Shown here one piece after another: positions 18,673-28,893 of a DNA stretch of 64,000 nucleotides. Location of the stretch: positions 155,553 through 219,552 of the forward strand of contig CAMCRZ010000002.1 in the NCBI GenBank assembly GCA_945877425.1. Direction: 5' to 3'. Each line of letters opens with the position of its first letter. Within the stretch, counting starts at the first letter, position 1. A program made the position numbers and the translations under genes. Origin of the DNA: an uncultured Treponema sp. (GTDB lineage: Bacteria > Spirochaetota > Spirochaetia > Treponematales > Treponemataceae). The notes beneath the pieces are model-generated. The model was not told the origin of the DNA. It saw only the letters and a program-made list of their open reading frames with translations, and searched no databases.

Positions 18673-21381
18673 ATGGGTTCAATTTTTTATTCATTAGTGA
18701 TTTATCCCTTAACGCAGATTATAGAATTAGTTTTCTGTTTATGCAAAAAGCTTTTTGACAACACAGGCTTTGCCATCCTAGGCGTAAGTTTTGCAGTTTC
18801 CCTTCTTACACTTCCACTTTATGTAGTTGCAGAACACTGGCAGCAGGTTGAGCGTGACAAGCAGAAATCAATGAAAAGCGAAATTGATAAAATCAAGGCT
18901 GTATTCAAAGGCAATGAACAGTACATGATTCTTTCAACCTATTACCGTCAGCAGCATTACCACCCTATTATGGCACTTCGTTCAGCTTTCGGGCTTCTTA
19001 TTCAGATTCCTTTTTTTACGGCAGCCTATACATGTTTAAGCAATATGACGGCACTTCAGGGGCATAGCCTTCTTTTTATACGTGATTTAGGTGCGCCGGA
19101 TTCACTTTTTACAATCGGTTCTTTCCATGTAAACGTTCTTCCTATTGCCATGACTCTTATAAACATGATAAGCGGAACTATTTACACAAAAGGACTTCCT
19201 TTAAGAGATAAAATTCAGACTTACGGCCTTGCACTTCTTTTTGTTGTAATTCTTTATGACAGTCCTGCAGGTCTTGTTGCTTACTGGACACTTAACAATC
19301 TTTTTTCTCTTGTAAAAAATGTTTTCTACAAGTTGAAGCATCCTGTGTGGACACTTTACGCAATTGCCTGTGCAGCAGTTGCAGCTTTAGATGTATGGCT
19401 TTTTGCCGGTCACGTTCTTGCATTTAAAAGAGCTGTTCTTGTTGCAGGATGTTTTTCACTTGTATTTTTTGCACCGCTTTTTGTCAAGGCAGCAAATTAT
19501 CTTGTAGACAATACATTTTCTGTTCTTAGGGACAGCTTTAAGCTAAGGCTTGGTCTTTTCATTACATCGGCTGCAGGACTTACGCTTTTAACAGGACTTC
19601 TTATTCCTACACTTTTAATTGCATCTTCACCGGAAGAATTTTCCGGCATAGACGGAATACTTTCTCCTAATTTCTACATAGGAAACACATTCAGTCAGGC
19701 AGCAGGAATTTTCATAATATGGTGCTCGCTGATTTTCTTCCTTTACCATGAAAGAATGCAGACTTTGCTAAGCTTTGGCCTTGCCTGTCTTTTAGGAATG
19801 AGCCTTTTAAACTGTTTCGTTTTCGCAGAAGATTACGGTTACTTAAGCAAGCTTCTTAAATTTACGGAAGTTACGGACTTAGATTCACCTGCGTTAACAG
19901 TCATTATAAACGTACTTGCAATGGCAGCAGTTATTGCGTTTATTGCACTTGCAGTTAAGTTTAAATTTGCAAAGCAGCTGAACTTTGTCTTTGCATTTGT
20001 AAGTTTAGGTCTTATTTTTGTTTCAGTTATAAATGAATCAAAAATTTCAAAAGGATTTAACTCTTACAAAGAAAAAATTGTCGTAAATAAAAATCAGCAG
20101 AAAGAAATAGAGCCTATTTTCCACTTTTCCAAAACAGGCAAAAACGTTCTGTTTATTTTCCTTGACAGAGCGCAAAACCGTTTTGTTGAACCGCTTTTTG
20201 AAGAATGTCCTGAAGTAAAGGAACAGTTTAAAGGCTTTACGCTTTACGAAAATGCAGTTTCATTTAATGCACACACACTTTTAGGTTCGCCTCCCTGCTT
20301 TGGCGGTTATGAGTATACGCCTCAGGAAATGAACACCAGAAAAGACGAAACCCTTGTAAGCAAGACAAACGAATCAATTTTGTATATGCCAAGAATTTTT
20401 ACTGAACAGGGAGAAAATTTCAGTGCAGTTGCAACAGATCCGTCATGGGCAAATTACAGCTGGATTCCTGACTTAAGCATTTACAGCGATTATCCTGCAA
20501 TAAAATCATACATAACAGACGGAATGTACACAGACATATGGTACAAAGAACATCAGGATACGGCAAACTTAAATGTAGTAAGTGCAACTCTAAAGCGCAA
20601 TATTTTGTGGTACTCAATGCTCCGCTCTTCTCCTTTAGTGCTCCGGCCTGCTTTCTACAACAGCGGAAACTACTGGTCAACAAATAAAAGTAACACTGAT
20701 TACAATGATTATCTTGACGGTTACGCTGTTCTTGAATATTTAAGCCGCTTAACTGATTTTAACTGCCAGACAGAAAATTCATTTATAAGTTTTGTAAATA
20801 ATACAACTCACGACTCACTTTTCTTACAAGCACCAGAATATCGTCCTGCAGCAGAAATTACAAATTTCGGCACATCAGAATATGCAAAGGATAACGGATA
20901 TCACTCTTTTGCAGGTGCAATGCGTCGTGTAGGCGAATGGTTTGAATTCCTTAAAGCAAACGGCTGCTGGGATAATACACGAATTGTAATTGTTGCAGAT
21001 CACGGTGCTTCCGGAAAAGAAAGCGGCTACAACTGGGATTCTGATTTTGAAAAAATCGGCCCAGGACGATATCATCCCCTTCTTATGTTTAAGGACTTTA
21101 ATTCAAACGAAGAATTTAATGTAAGCTCTGACTTTATGACAAGCGCTGATGCAAGCGTATTGCTTATTGACGGCGTTATAGAAAACCCTGTAAATCCGTT
21201 TACTGGAAAAGAAGTCAGCGGCAGTGAAAAAGAAAACGGCATTCTTGTATGCACAAGTGATATTTTCATGCCTTATCATAATTCTGGAAAATACGTTTTC
21301 GATGTAAAACCAGGTGAATGGTACAGAGTAAAAGACAATATTTTTGACAGCAGTAACTGGACAATGGAGGACTTTAAATGA
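18673..21381 (+). CDS. YidC/Oxa1-like membrane domain fused to an alkaline-phosphatase/sulfatase-superfamily domain
   Basis: N-terminus (FYSLVIYPLTQIIELVFCL...NTGFAILGVSFAVSLLTLPLYVVAEHWQQ...YYRQQHYHPIMALRSAFGLLIQIPFFTAAY...DSPAGLVAYWTLNNLFSLVKN) is YidC-like; C-terminus NVLFIFLDRAQ...SFNAHTLLGSPPCFGGYEYTP...TRIVIVADHGASGKESG is sulfatase-like. Confidence 0.85.
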   Translation: MGSIFYSLVIYPLTQIIELVFCLCKKLFDNTGFAILGVSFAVSLLTLPLYVVAEHWQQVERDKQKSMKSEIDKIKAVFKGNEQYMILSTYYRQQHYHPIMALRSAFGLLIQIPFFTAAYTCLSNMTALQGHSLLFIRDLGAPDSLFTIGSFHVNVLPIAMTLINMISGTIYTKGLPLRDKIQTYGLALLFVVILYDSPAGLVAYWTLNNLFSLVKNVFYKLKHPVWTLYAIACAAVAALDVWLFAGHVLAFKRAVLVAGCFSLVFFAPLFVKAANYLVDNTFSVLRDSFKLRLGLFITSAAGLTLLTGLLIPTLLIASSPEEFSGIDGILSPNFYIGNTFSQAAGIFIIWCSLIFFLYHERMQTLLSFGLACLLGMSLLNCFVFAEDYGYLSKLLKFTEVTDLDSPALTVIINVLAMAAVIAFIALAVKFKFAKQLNFVFAFVSLGLIFVSVINESKISKGFNSYKEKIVVNKNQQKEIEPIFHFSKTGKNVLFIFLDRAQNRFVEPLFEECPEVKEQFKGFTLYENAVSFNAHTLLGSPPCFGGYEYTPQEMNTRKDETLVSKTNESILYMPRIFTEQGENFSAVATDPSWANYSWIPDLSIYSDYPAIKSYITDGMYTDIWYKEHQDTANLNVVSATLKRNILWYSMLRSSPLVLRPAFYNSGNYWSTNKSNTDYNDYLDGYAVLEYLSRLTDFNCQTENSFISFVNNTTHDSLFLQAPEYRPAAEITNFGTSEYAKDNGYHSFAGAMRRVGEWFEFLKANGCWDNTRIVIVADHGASGKESGYNWDSDFEKIGPGRYHPLLMFKDFNSNEEFNVSSDFMTSADASVLLIDGVIENPVNPFTGKEVSGSEKENGILVCTSDIFMPYHNSGKYVFDVKPGEWYRVKDNIFDSSNWTMEDFK

Positions 21382-22616
21382 TTTTCGCAAATTTCTTATA
21401 TATTGATCCAGGCACGGGAAGCATGCTCTTTTCAGTTTTTATTGGAGCAGCTGCAACTCTTTATTTTTTAGCAAGAGCAGCCTGGCTTAAAGTAAAGCTT
21501 CTTTTTTCGGGAAGAGCTGCAAGGGAAGCTTTAAAAGAAGGTCACAAAAAATTCGTAATATATAATGAAGGAAAGCAGTACTGGAATGTCTTTAAACCGG
21601 TTCTTGATGCTTTTGAAAAACGACAGACTGAACTTACTTATTACACTTCTTATAAGGAAGATCCGGTTTTTCAGATGGACTACAAATACATAAAAAGTGA
21701 ATATATCGGCGAAGGAAATTCTGCATTTGCAAGGCTTAATCTTCTGGAAGCAGACGTTGTAGCCATGACAACTCCAGGTCTTGACGTTTACCAGATGAAG
21801 CGTTCTAAAAAAGTAAAGCATTATGCACATATTCGTCACGGAAGCGGTGATGCAACAATGTATCGTCTTTTTGGAATTGACTACTTTGACTCCGTTCTTT
21901 TAACAGGTGACTATCAGAAAGAAGATATACGCACTTTGGAAAAAAATCGCGGCATAAAAGAGAAAAAACTCGTTACAGTTGGCTGTACTTACCTTGATGA
22001 ACTAAAACTTAAAATGGAAAGCATTAAACCTGAAGAAAACCATAAGTTTACAGTTTTACTTTGTCCAAGCTGGGGACCAAGTGCAATTCTTTCTAAATAC
22101 GGAGAAAAACTTCTGGATCCACTTGTTGCAACAGGCTGGAATATCATAGTTCGTCCTCATCCTCAGTCAAAAAAATCAGAAAGCCAGATGCTTGAAAGAC
22201 TTCAGTTAAAATATAAAGACTGCAGCAATTTAGAATGGAACTTTGACGCTGACAACATTTACGCTTTAAAACGTGCTGACATTATGATTAGCGACTTCAG
22301 TTCTGTTATTTACGATTACACTTTCCTTTGCGACAAACCGGTTATGTATGTTAATGCAAATCTTGACTTACGCATTTACGATGCAAGTGAAGTTCCAGGA
22401 AAACGTTTGTGGCAATTTACAACTCTTGAAAAAATCGGCATTGAACTAAAAGAAGAACAGTTTGCTGACATTAAAAATATAATTCAAAATGCAAGTGATT
22501 CACCTGTTCTGGCACAGGCACGCAAAACCGCAAAAGAACAGGCTTGGATGTACATTGGTAAAGCTGGAGAAAACATTGCGGACTTTATGATTAACCAGCA
22601 GAAGGAGATCAACTAA
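21378..22616 (+). CDS. CDP-glycerol:poly(glycerophosphate) glycerophosphotransferase-like (TagB/TagF family) with N-terminal TM segment
   Basis: YAHIRHGSGDATMYRLFGIDYFDSVLLTGDYQKEDIRTLEK..., RPHPQSKKSE, ADIMISDFSSVIYDYTFLCDKPVMYVN. Confidence 0.8.
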   Translation: MIFANFLYIDPGTGSMLFSVFIGAAATLYFLARAAWLKVKLLFSGRAAREALKEGHKKFVIYNEGKQYWNVFKPVLDAFEKRQTELTYYTSYKEDPVFQMDYKYIKSEYIGEGNSAFARLNLLEADVVAMTTPGLDVYQMKRSKKVKHYAHIRHGSGDATMYRLFGIDYFDSVLLTGDYQKEDIRTLEKNRGIKEKKLVTVGCTYLDELKLKMESIKPEENHKFTVLLCPSWGPSAILSKYGEKLLDPLVATGWNIIVRPHPQSKKSESQMLERLQLKYKDCSNLEWNFDADNIYALKRADIMISDFSSVIYDYTFLCDKPVMYVNANLDLRIYDASEVPGKRLWQFTTLEKIGIELKEEQFADIKNIIQNASDSPVLAQARKTAKEQAWMYIGKAGENIADFMINQQKEIN

Positions 22617-24146
22617 ATGCAGGCACTGATTTTAGCAGCAGGAATGGGAACAAGATTAAACGAATACACAGACAAAGTTCCAAAGTGTATGGTTCCTGTA
22701 AACAAAACACCACTTATTGAAAGAGCATTACATTCTTTAGTTAAAGCCGGCATTAAAAAAGTTATAATCGGACTTGGCTATAAAGGTGATGTTTTAAAAG
22801 AATTCGTTACGGCTTTAAACGCTAAGTATAACTGGGGACTTGATTTTCACTTTGTAGACAATCCTGTTTACGATTCAACCAACAACATTTATTCCCTTTA
22901 TCTTACAAAAAAAGAGTTTGTTCAGGACGATACAATCCTTCTTGAAAGCGATTTGATTTTTGATTTGGACTTGATTAAATCAGTTGCTGCAGATTCCAGC
23001 CCTAATCTTGCCGTAGTAAGTAAGTTTGAACCATGGATGGACGGAACCTGCACTACAGTTGATGAAAATGATTACATTACAAGTTTAGTCGATAAATCAC
23101 ATTTTAAATATACCCAGACTGACTCTTACTATAAAACCGTCAACATCTACAAATTTTCCAAAGACTTTATTGCCAGTCAGTATCTTCCGTTTCTTGAAAG
23201 CTACATGGAAGTTTACGGCAAAAATGAATATTATGAAACAACGCTTAAAATTCTGTGCAATTTAAATCCTGCACTTTTAAAGGCATTTAAAGTAAGCGGC
23301 GACTTATGGTACAAAATTGATGATCCTGCAGATTTAAACATTGCAGACAACCGTTTTGCCCAAAGCGAAAAAAAGCTTAAGCTTATGCAGGAGCGTAACG
23401 GAGGAACATGGCGATTCCCTTCCCTACTTGATTTTTCTACTGAAGCAAATCCCTTTTTTCCACCGCAGAAAATTGTGGAAGAACTTTCACTTTCTTTAAA
23501 AGACCTTATTACAAAACCAACTTCTTCTAATTACCAGAAAAGCATTCTTGCAGCCAAACTGTTTAAAATTCTTCCTGAAAACATTGCAGTTACAGACTCT
23601 CTTGAACAGGCTGGAATAAATCCTCATGAAACAGAAAGCCTTACCATTTTTGGAGAAGACTTAGGCTTATTCGGAAACACGGCACAGGCAGTTCTGGCTT
23701 CAGGAAAAAAAGTGTTTGTTGCACAGGAATTAGGCAAGCTTTTAGGCGTTCCAGGCTTAGGCTTAACCGTTATAATCAGCTCTGACAAAGAACTTATTGA
23801 AAGCTTAAAGGAAAACATTCCATGCACTACAGTAAGCTCTGTGGCTGAATACTTTTTGCAGATTCTTGAAAAATACAAAAAAGAATGTAAGGATTCCTTA
23901 AAAAAATGCGCCCAGGAAACTGAACGCTTGTACGAAAAACTTTCATCTTTATTTGGTCAGGAAAATGTTGAAAAAACTTCACTTGCTGCAGTAACAGTAA
24001 AAACTTCCCGTGCAGTCGACATTGCCGAAAAGCTTTTAAGTGAATACAACTGTTACGTAAAATCTTCAGGAGAAACTCTCTGGGTAACAACCAGCACTCC
24101 TGAAAACAACGAACTCTTATTAAGGGCATTGGAAAGATGTTTATGA
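22617..24146 (+). CDS. LicC/PntC-like nucleotidyltransferase fused to a shortened class I/II aminotransferase-like domain
   Basis: N-terminus MQALILAAGMGTRLNEYTDKVPKCMVPVNKTPLIERAL; C-terminal half has HisC/CobD-like LLDFSTEANPFFPPQKIVEEL and ELGKLLGVPGLGL but lacks much of the intervening domain. Confidence 0.78.
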   Translation: MQALILAAGMGTRLNEYTDKVPKCMVPVNKTPLIERALHSLVKAGIKKVIIGLGYKGDVLKEFVTALNAKYNWGLDFHFVDNPVYDSTNNIYSLYLTKKEFVQDDTILLESDLIFDLDLIKSVAADSSPNLAVVSKFEPWMDGTCTTVDENDYITSLVDKSHFKYTQTDSYYKTVNIYKFSKDFIASQYLPFLESYMEVYGKNEYYETTLKILCNLNPALLKAFKVSGDLWYKIDDPADLNIADNRFAQSEKKLKLMQERNGGTWRFPSLLDFSTEANPFFPPQKIVEELSLSLKDLITKPTSSNYQKSILAAKLFKILPENIAVTDSLEQAGINPHETESLTIFGEDLGLFGNTAQAVLASGKKVFVAQELGKLLGVPGLGLTVIISSDKELIESLKENIPCTTVSSVAEYFLQILEKYKKECKDSLKKCAQETERLYEKLSSLFGQENVEKTSLAAVTVKTSRAVDIAEKLLSEYNCYVKSSGETLWVTTSTPENNELLLRALERCL

Positions 24147-25285
24147 GTGGAAAACAAATGAAAGTTGCAGTAGTTCATGACTGGCTTACAAATTACGCAG
24201 GCGCAGAAACTATTGTAGAACTTATGCTTGAAATGTTTCCTCAGGCAGATATTTTTACTCTTGTTTACGATAAAAAGAAAATGAAAGGTCACTTTGAAGG
24301 CCATAAGATTTACACTTCGAGCCTTCAGAAAATTCCTTTTGCTTCAAAAATTTACACTAAGCTTTTAAAATTCATGCCGAAAGCTTTTGAAGAATTTGAT
24401 TTTACAGGATACGATTTAGTACTCTGCTCTTCATCAAGCTGTGCAAAAGGCGTAATCGTTCCGCCTTACGTTCCTCACGTTGCATACGTTCATTCGCCTA
24501 TGCGCTATGCCTGGGACTTGTACTTTGACTACAAAAAAAGAAGCGGTTTCCTTACGAGGTTTTTCATGAAGCACTGGATGCATGACATAAGGCTGTGGGA
24601 TTACGTTTCTTCCCAAAGAATTGATTTTATTGTTGCAAACAGCAATTACATAGCACGGAGAATTAAAAAGTTCTGGAACAGGGAGTCTACCGTAATTTAT
24701 CCGCCGCTTAACACAAAGCGTTTTTTCCCGGGAACAAATGAAAGCCGCAGCGACTACTACGTTGCATTTTCAAGGCTCGTTCCTTACAAACGCATAGATT
24801 TGGCAGTTGATGCAATTAAAGGCACTGGCAGAAAGCTTTTTGTCATTGGAAGCGGAAGTGAAAAAGATGCACTTATGGAAAAAGCCAAAGGCGACAAAAA
24901 CATTGTTTTCCTTGGAAGAGCCAGCGATGAAGTTTTAAGAGAAAAGCTCCAGCACTGCAAGGCAATGCTTTTCTGTGCAGAAGAAGATTTCGGACTTGCA
25001 CCTGTAGAAGCTCAGTCATGCGGCGCACCGGTAATTGCATTCGGAAAAGGCGGCGCTCTTGAAACAGTTGAAGAAGGAAAGACAGGACTTTTCTTTTACG
25101 AACAGACTCCTGAAAGCCTTAGGGAAGCTATAGAAAAATTTGAACAGCTTGATTCAAAGGGAACTTTCAAAAGAGAAGACATTATTGCCAAAGGAAGAAG
25201 TTTTACAGAAGAAAACTTTAAAAATCAGCTGATGGAAGTTATAGAAAAAGCAAAAAGGATCTGCGCAAATGAAAATCTTGATTAA
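24137..25285 (+). CDS. Glycosyltransferase family 4 (WbaZ-like)
   Basis: KVAVVHDWLTNYAGAETIVELML, YVHSPMRYAWDLYFDY, FSRLVPYKRIDLAVDA, EDFGLAPVEAQSCGAPVIAFGKGG. Confidence 0.9.
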   Translation: MFMSGKQMKVAVVHDWLTNYAGAETIVELMLEMFPQADIFTLVYDKKKMKGHFEGHKIYTSSLQKIPFASKIYTKLLKFMPKAFEEFDFTGYDLVLCSSSSCAKGVIVPPYVPHVAYVHSPMRYAWDLYFDYKKRSGFLTRFFMKHWMHDIRLWDYVSSQRIDFIVANSNYIARRIKKFWNRESTVIYPPLNTKRFFPGTNESRSDYYVAFSRLVPYKRIDLAVDAIKGTGRKLFVIGSGSEKDALMEKAKGDKNIVFLGRASDEVLREKLQHCKAMLFCAEEDFGLAPVEAQSCGAPVIAFGKGGALETVEEGKTGLFFYEQTPESLREAIEKFEQLDSKGTFKREDIIAKGRSFTEENFKNQLMEVIEKAKRICANENLD

Positions 25286-26336
25286 CGGAAATTTTCTTAA
25301 CAGAAATCTTACAGGAATAGAACGTTTTGCCTGGGAAATATGCCACGCTTTAGATTCCATGCTTACGGAAAAAGATGATTTTTCCATACTTGTTTCTTCA
25401 AATGCCAGAGTTTTTCCTGAATTCAAAAAAATCAAAATTGTCATTCCAAAAGTTCAGCTTAAAAGTTTTGTAAAGTGGGATTTAAGTATTTTCAAGAAAG
25501 AATGTAAAAAACTAAATGCGCTGGGACTTAACTTTTCTACAACAGCACCTTTTGGAAAAAAATGCGGCTTTGCCTTTATTCATGATATTTACGCTGCATC
25601 ATTTCCGGAAGATTTTGTTTCATTTAGAGACAAGCTTGTACGCCTTTACTGTTTGATGTGCTACAGAAATATTGCAAAAAATGCACTTAAAGTTTTTACA
25701 GTTTCCGGCTTCAGCAAGGAACTTATTGCAAAAAAGTATTCTGTAAAGGAAGAAAATATCTGCGTCATTCCAAATGGCTGGGAACATTTTGCTAAAATTG
25801 AATCTGACACTTCCATTATGGAAAAACACCCTGAACTGAAAAAAGGAAGTTTCTATTTTACTTTAGGATCTTTAAGCAGACGTAAAAACTTAAAATGGAT
25901 AGTTGAATATTCAAAAAAACATCTGGAAGAAAATTTTGCCATAAGCGGAAAAGCCATAAGCGGACTTGTTCCTCCTGAACTTGAAGAATTAAAGACTTTA
26001 AAAAACATTGTCCTGCTCGGATACGTTAGCGACGGTGAGGTAAAATGCCTTATGGAAAACTGCAGGGCATTTATTTTCCCAAGCTACTACGAAGGATTCG
26101 GAATTCCTCCTCTTGAAGCATTAAGCTGCGGCACAAGTGCTGTAGTTGCAAAATCAGCCTGCCTTCCTGAAATTTACGGAAACACCGTTCACTACATTGA
26201 TCCTTTTTCAACAGACATTTCTCTTTCTGAACTTTTAAAAGAACAGGTTGAAAATCCTTCAAAAGTGCTTGAAAAGTTTACATATAAAAATGCCGCTGAA
26301 CTTTTACTTGAGGAAATCAGAAAACATTCAAACTAA
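25269..26336 (+). CDS. Glycosyltransferase family 4
   Basis: FTVSGFSKELIAKKY, PSYYEGFGIPPLEALSCGTSAVVAKSACLPEIYG. Confidence 0.9.
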   Translation: MKILINGNFLNRNLTGIERFAWEICHALDSMLTEKDDFSILVSSNARVFPEFKKIKIVIPKVQLKSFVKWDLSIFKKECKKLNALGLNFSTTAPFGKKCGFAFIHDIYAASFPEDFVSFRDKLVRLYCLMCYRNIAKNALKVFTVSGFSKELIAKKYSVKEENICVIPNGWEHFAKIESDTSIMEKHPELKKGSFYFTLGSLSRRKNLKWIVEYSKKHLEENFAISGKAISGLVPPELEELKTLKNIVLLGYVSDGEVKCLMENCRAFIFPSYYEGFGIPPLEALSCGTSAVVAKSACLPEIYGNTVHYIDPFSTDISLSELLKEQVENPSKVLEKFTYKNAAELLLEEIRKHSN

Positions 26337-26346
26337 GGACGAAAAG

Positions 26347-27420
26347 ATGAAAATTGCAATTGACTGCCGGATGTCCGGTTGTAGCGGAATAGGAACTTTT
26401 TTAGACGGAATATTGGACAACATCATTTCAACCGGCAACGAGTTTATTCTGATAGGACTTAAAAATAAAATTTCAGCACCAAATGTTCAAAATATTGATT
26501 GCAGCGTAAAAATGTTTTCTGTTAAGGAAATGTTTTTCTTTCCAAAAGCAATAAGAAACATCATCAATACTGCAGACGTTTTTTTTACGCCTTACTGCAA
26601 CATTCCCTGTGGAATAAAAGTGCCTGTTTTTTCTACAATCCACGATGTAGTTTTTCTTGATGTAAAAGGGCTTGCAGGAAAAGCCGGAACTTTAGTAAGA
26701 AAATTTTTCTATCAGCGGGCAATAAACAAGTCCCGTGCCGTAATTACAGTTTCACAGTTCAGCAAAAACCGAATCATTGCAAACCTTAAATGCAGTAAAG
26801 AAATTTTTGTAGTTTATAACGGACTTCCTTCTTACCTTGAAAATTTCACTCCATCTGAAACAAAAAAAACTGACACTGTAATTTTTATAGGCAACATAAA
26901 AAAGCATAAAGGTCTGCCTGTACTTTTAAACGCCTACTCTGATTTTTACAAAAATATGCAGGAAAAAAATATAAGCCCTAAACTTTTAATAACAGGCTCT
27001 TCTGAAAATTTCAGGACTAAAGACAACGGCGTTCTTAGTTTAATAGAAAAAATAAACAGCCAGTGCAACTCTTCCATTGAATTTACCGGCTGGGTTTCTG
27101 ATGAAAAGTTAAGGGAACTTCTCTGCTGTTCAAAAGTTTTAGTACAGCCTTCTTTGTACGAAGGATTTGGAATTCCACCGCTTCAGGCTTTAAAATGCAG
27201 GACAAGAGCCTTAATTTCAGACATTCCTGTTTTTAAAGAAATATATTCAGACTTACCTGTAGATTTTTTCAAAAGCGAAGACAGTAAAGATCTTGCGGAA
27301 AAACTTGCATCATCATTTACTCAAACAAAACCTTTGCCTGATCTTCCTAAAAAATATTCCTATAAAAAAACAGCAGAATACCTGCTTCAATCTTTTAATT
27401 ACGCAAGGACAAACAAATAG
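26347..27420 (+). CDS. Glycosyltransferase family 4
   Basis: MKIAIDCRMSGCSGIGTFLDGIL, ITVSQFSKNRI, PSLYEGFGIPPLQALKC. The ORF-track start at 26248 lies inside the upstream gene; ATG at 26347 is preferred. Confidence 0.88.
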   Translation: MKIAIDCRMSGCSGIGTFLDGILDNIISTGNEFILIGLKNKISAPNVQNIDCSVKMFSVKEMFFFPKAIRNIINTADVFFTPYCNIPCGIKVPVFSTIHDVVFLDVKGLAGKAGTLVRKFFYQRAINKSRAVITVSQFSKNRIIANLKCSKEIFVVYNGLPSYLENFTPSETKKTDTVIFIGNIKKHKGLPVLLNAYSDFYKNMQEKNISPKLLITGSSENFRTKDNGVLSLIEKINSQCNSSIEFTGWVSDEKLRELLCCSKVLVQPSLYEGFGIPPLQALKCRTRALISDIPVFKEIYSDLPVDFFKSEDSKDLAEKLASSFTQTKPLPDLPKKYSYKKTAEYLLQSFNYARTNK

Positions 27421-27428
27421 TAAAAAAA

Positions 27429-27457
27429 TAGACATACATACCTTTTTTTACTATAAT
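27429..27457 (+). promoter_or_regulatory. Predicted internal sigma70-type promoter (TAGACA-N17-TATAAT), -10 ends 8 nt before ATG of the WbaP-like gene
   Basis: 5/6 and 6/6 hexamers, 17-bp spacer. Confidence 0.55.
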
Positions 27458-27465
27458 TTAAGCCT

Positions 27466-28893
27466 ATGGAAAAAGTTCAACTTCAAAAAGAAATACGCTC
27501 TCATTACAAACATACAAGCAGTTTCGCTATGGGAATCCATTTAGCTATATTTGATGCATTGATGCTGATGATTGCTATTGGTGCCGGATTTTTTATCATA
27601 AACCTTATTGTGCCAAGCATGATAAACTTCCGCTCCTTTGTAAAATATTCTATCTTTCTTCCCCTTATGTTTGTTGTATTTTACGCAGTAGGATTGTATC
27701 CAGGAATTCTTCTGGCTCCTGAAGATGAAGTACGGCTTTTTTCATTAAGTTCATTTTTTTCTTTAATGGGCGCAGCAATTTCCATGACAACAATTAAATC
27801 AACAAGGGATTTTCTGCCTATTGCAGCTGCTCTTGCTACAGCATGGCCTTTTGCTACAGTTTGTCTTCCTTTAGGGCGAGAATTTGCACGTCATGTTCTT
27901 TGTAAACGAAGCTTCTGGGGCGTTCCTGCAGTAATGTACGTTTCAAAAAACAACGGTAACGAAATAATACAGCGCCTTATTAAAAAACCAAATTTCGGCT
28001 ATAAACCTGTTTTAATAGTAACTTCGGATCAGGAGCACCCACAGGATTTTATGGGAGTTCCCATAGTAAATCAAAGTGATGAAATAAATCAGATTATAAA
28101 AAACTTAAAAATTAAAGTTGCAATTATATGCAGTTACAAAGAAGACCTTGAATCAATCCAGACACATTACCGCTACGTAATACGTGTTCCAAGAGATCAA
28201 AATGTTACGAACCTTTCACTTAAGATGAAAAACTTCGGCGGCATTTTAGGCTTTTCTTCAACAAACTACCTTACGAAAATAGGCGCACTTGCCTTAAAGC
28301 GCTTTATTGATATATTTTTATGTATTGCAGCGAGTCCTGTCTTAATTCCCGTTACAGCTGTAATTGCAGTTCTTGTAAAATTAACTTCCAGAGGTCCTGT
28401 TTTTTACGGACACAAAAGAGTAGGCAGAAACGGCAAAGAGTTTAAATGCTGGAAATTCCGCTCTATGGGAATCAACGCTCAGGAACGGCTGAAGGAAATT
28501 CTTGCAACTGATCCTGTAAGGGCTGCTGAATGGGAAAAAGACAGAAAGTTTACAGACGATCCTCGCGTTACAAAATTCGGCAAATTCTTAAGGAAAACAA
28601 GTTTAGACGAACTTCCTCAGATATGGAACATTTTTGCAGGGGAAATGAGTTTTGTAGGCCCAAGACCTGTAACACAGCCGGAACTTTCCAAATACGGAAA
28701 ATATTCAGATTATATTCTTTCAGTTAAGCCAGGCTTAAGCGGAATGTGGCAGATTTCCGGCAGAAGCGATACAGGTTACGAAGAAAGAATAAATCTTGAT
28801 ACATATTACATTCAGAACTGGTCTATATGGCTTGATATATGGATTATCATAAAAACAGTCTGGGTTGTAATAAAAGGCAAAGGAGCATATTAA
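27466..28893 (+). CDS. Undecaprenyl-phosphate sugar phosphotransferase (WbaP-like polyprenyl glycosylphosphotransferase)
   Basis: N-terminal TM bundle; C-terminal FYGHKRVGRNGKEFKCWKFRSM...TSLDELPQIWNIFAGEMSFVGPRPVTQPEL...PGLSGMWQISGRSD. Confidence 0.93.
   Translation: MEKVQLQKEIRSHYKHTSSFAMGIHLAIFDALMLMIAIGAGFFIINLIVPSMINFRSFVKYSIFLPLMFVVFYAVGLYPGILLAPEDEVRLFSLSSFFSLMGAAISMTTIKSTRDFLPIAAALATAWPFATVCLPLGREFARHVLCKRSFWGVPAVMYVSKNNGNEIIQRLIKKPNFGYKPVLIVTSDQEHPQDFMGVPIVNQSDEINQIIKNLKIKVAIICSYKEDLESIQTHYRYVIRVPRDQNVTNLSLKMKNFGGILGFSSTNYLTKIGALALKRFIDIFLCIAASPVLIPVTAVIAVLVKLTSRGPVFYGHKRVGRNGKEFKCWKFRSMGINAQERLKEILATDPVRAAEWEKDRKFTDDPRVTKFGKFLRKTSLDELPQIWNIFAGEMSFVGPRPVTQPELSKYGKYSDYILSVKPGLSGMWQISGRSDTGYEERINLDTYYIQNWSIWLDIWIIIKTVWVVIKGKGAY

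Noticed and set aside
26248-26346. Upstream start for the third GT4 gene
   Set aside because: Extension lies wholly in the preceding gene; homology begins at MKIAIDCRMSGCSG (26347).
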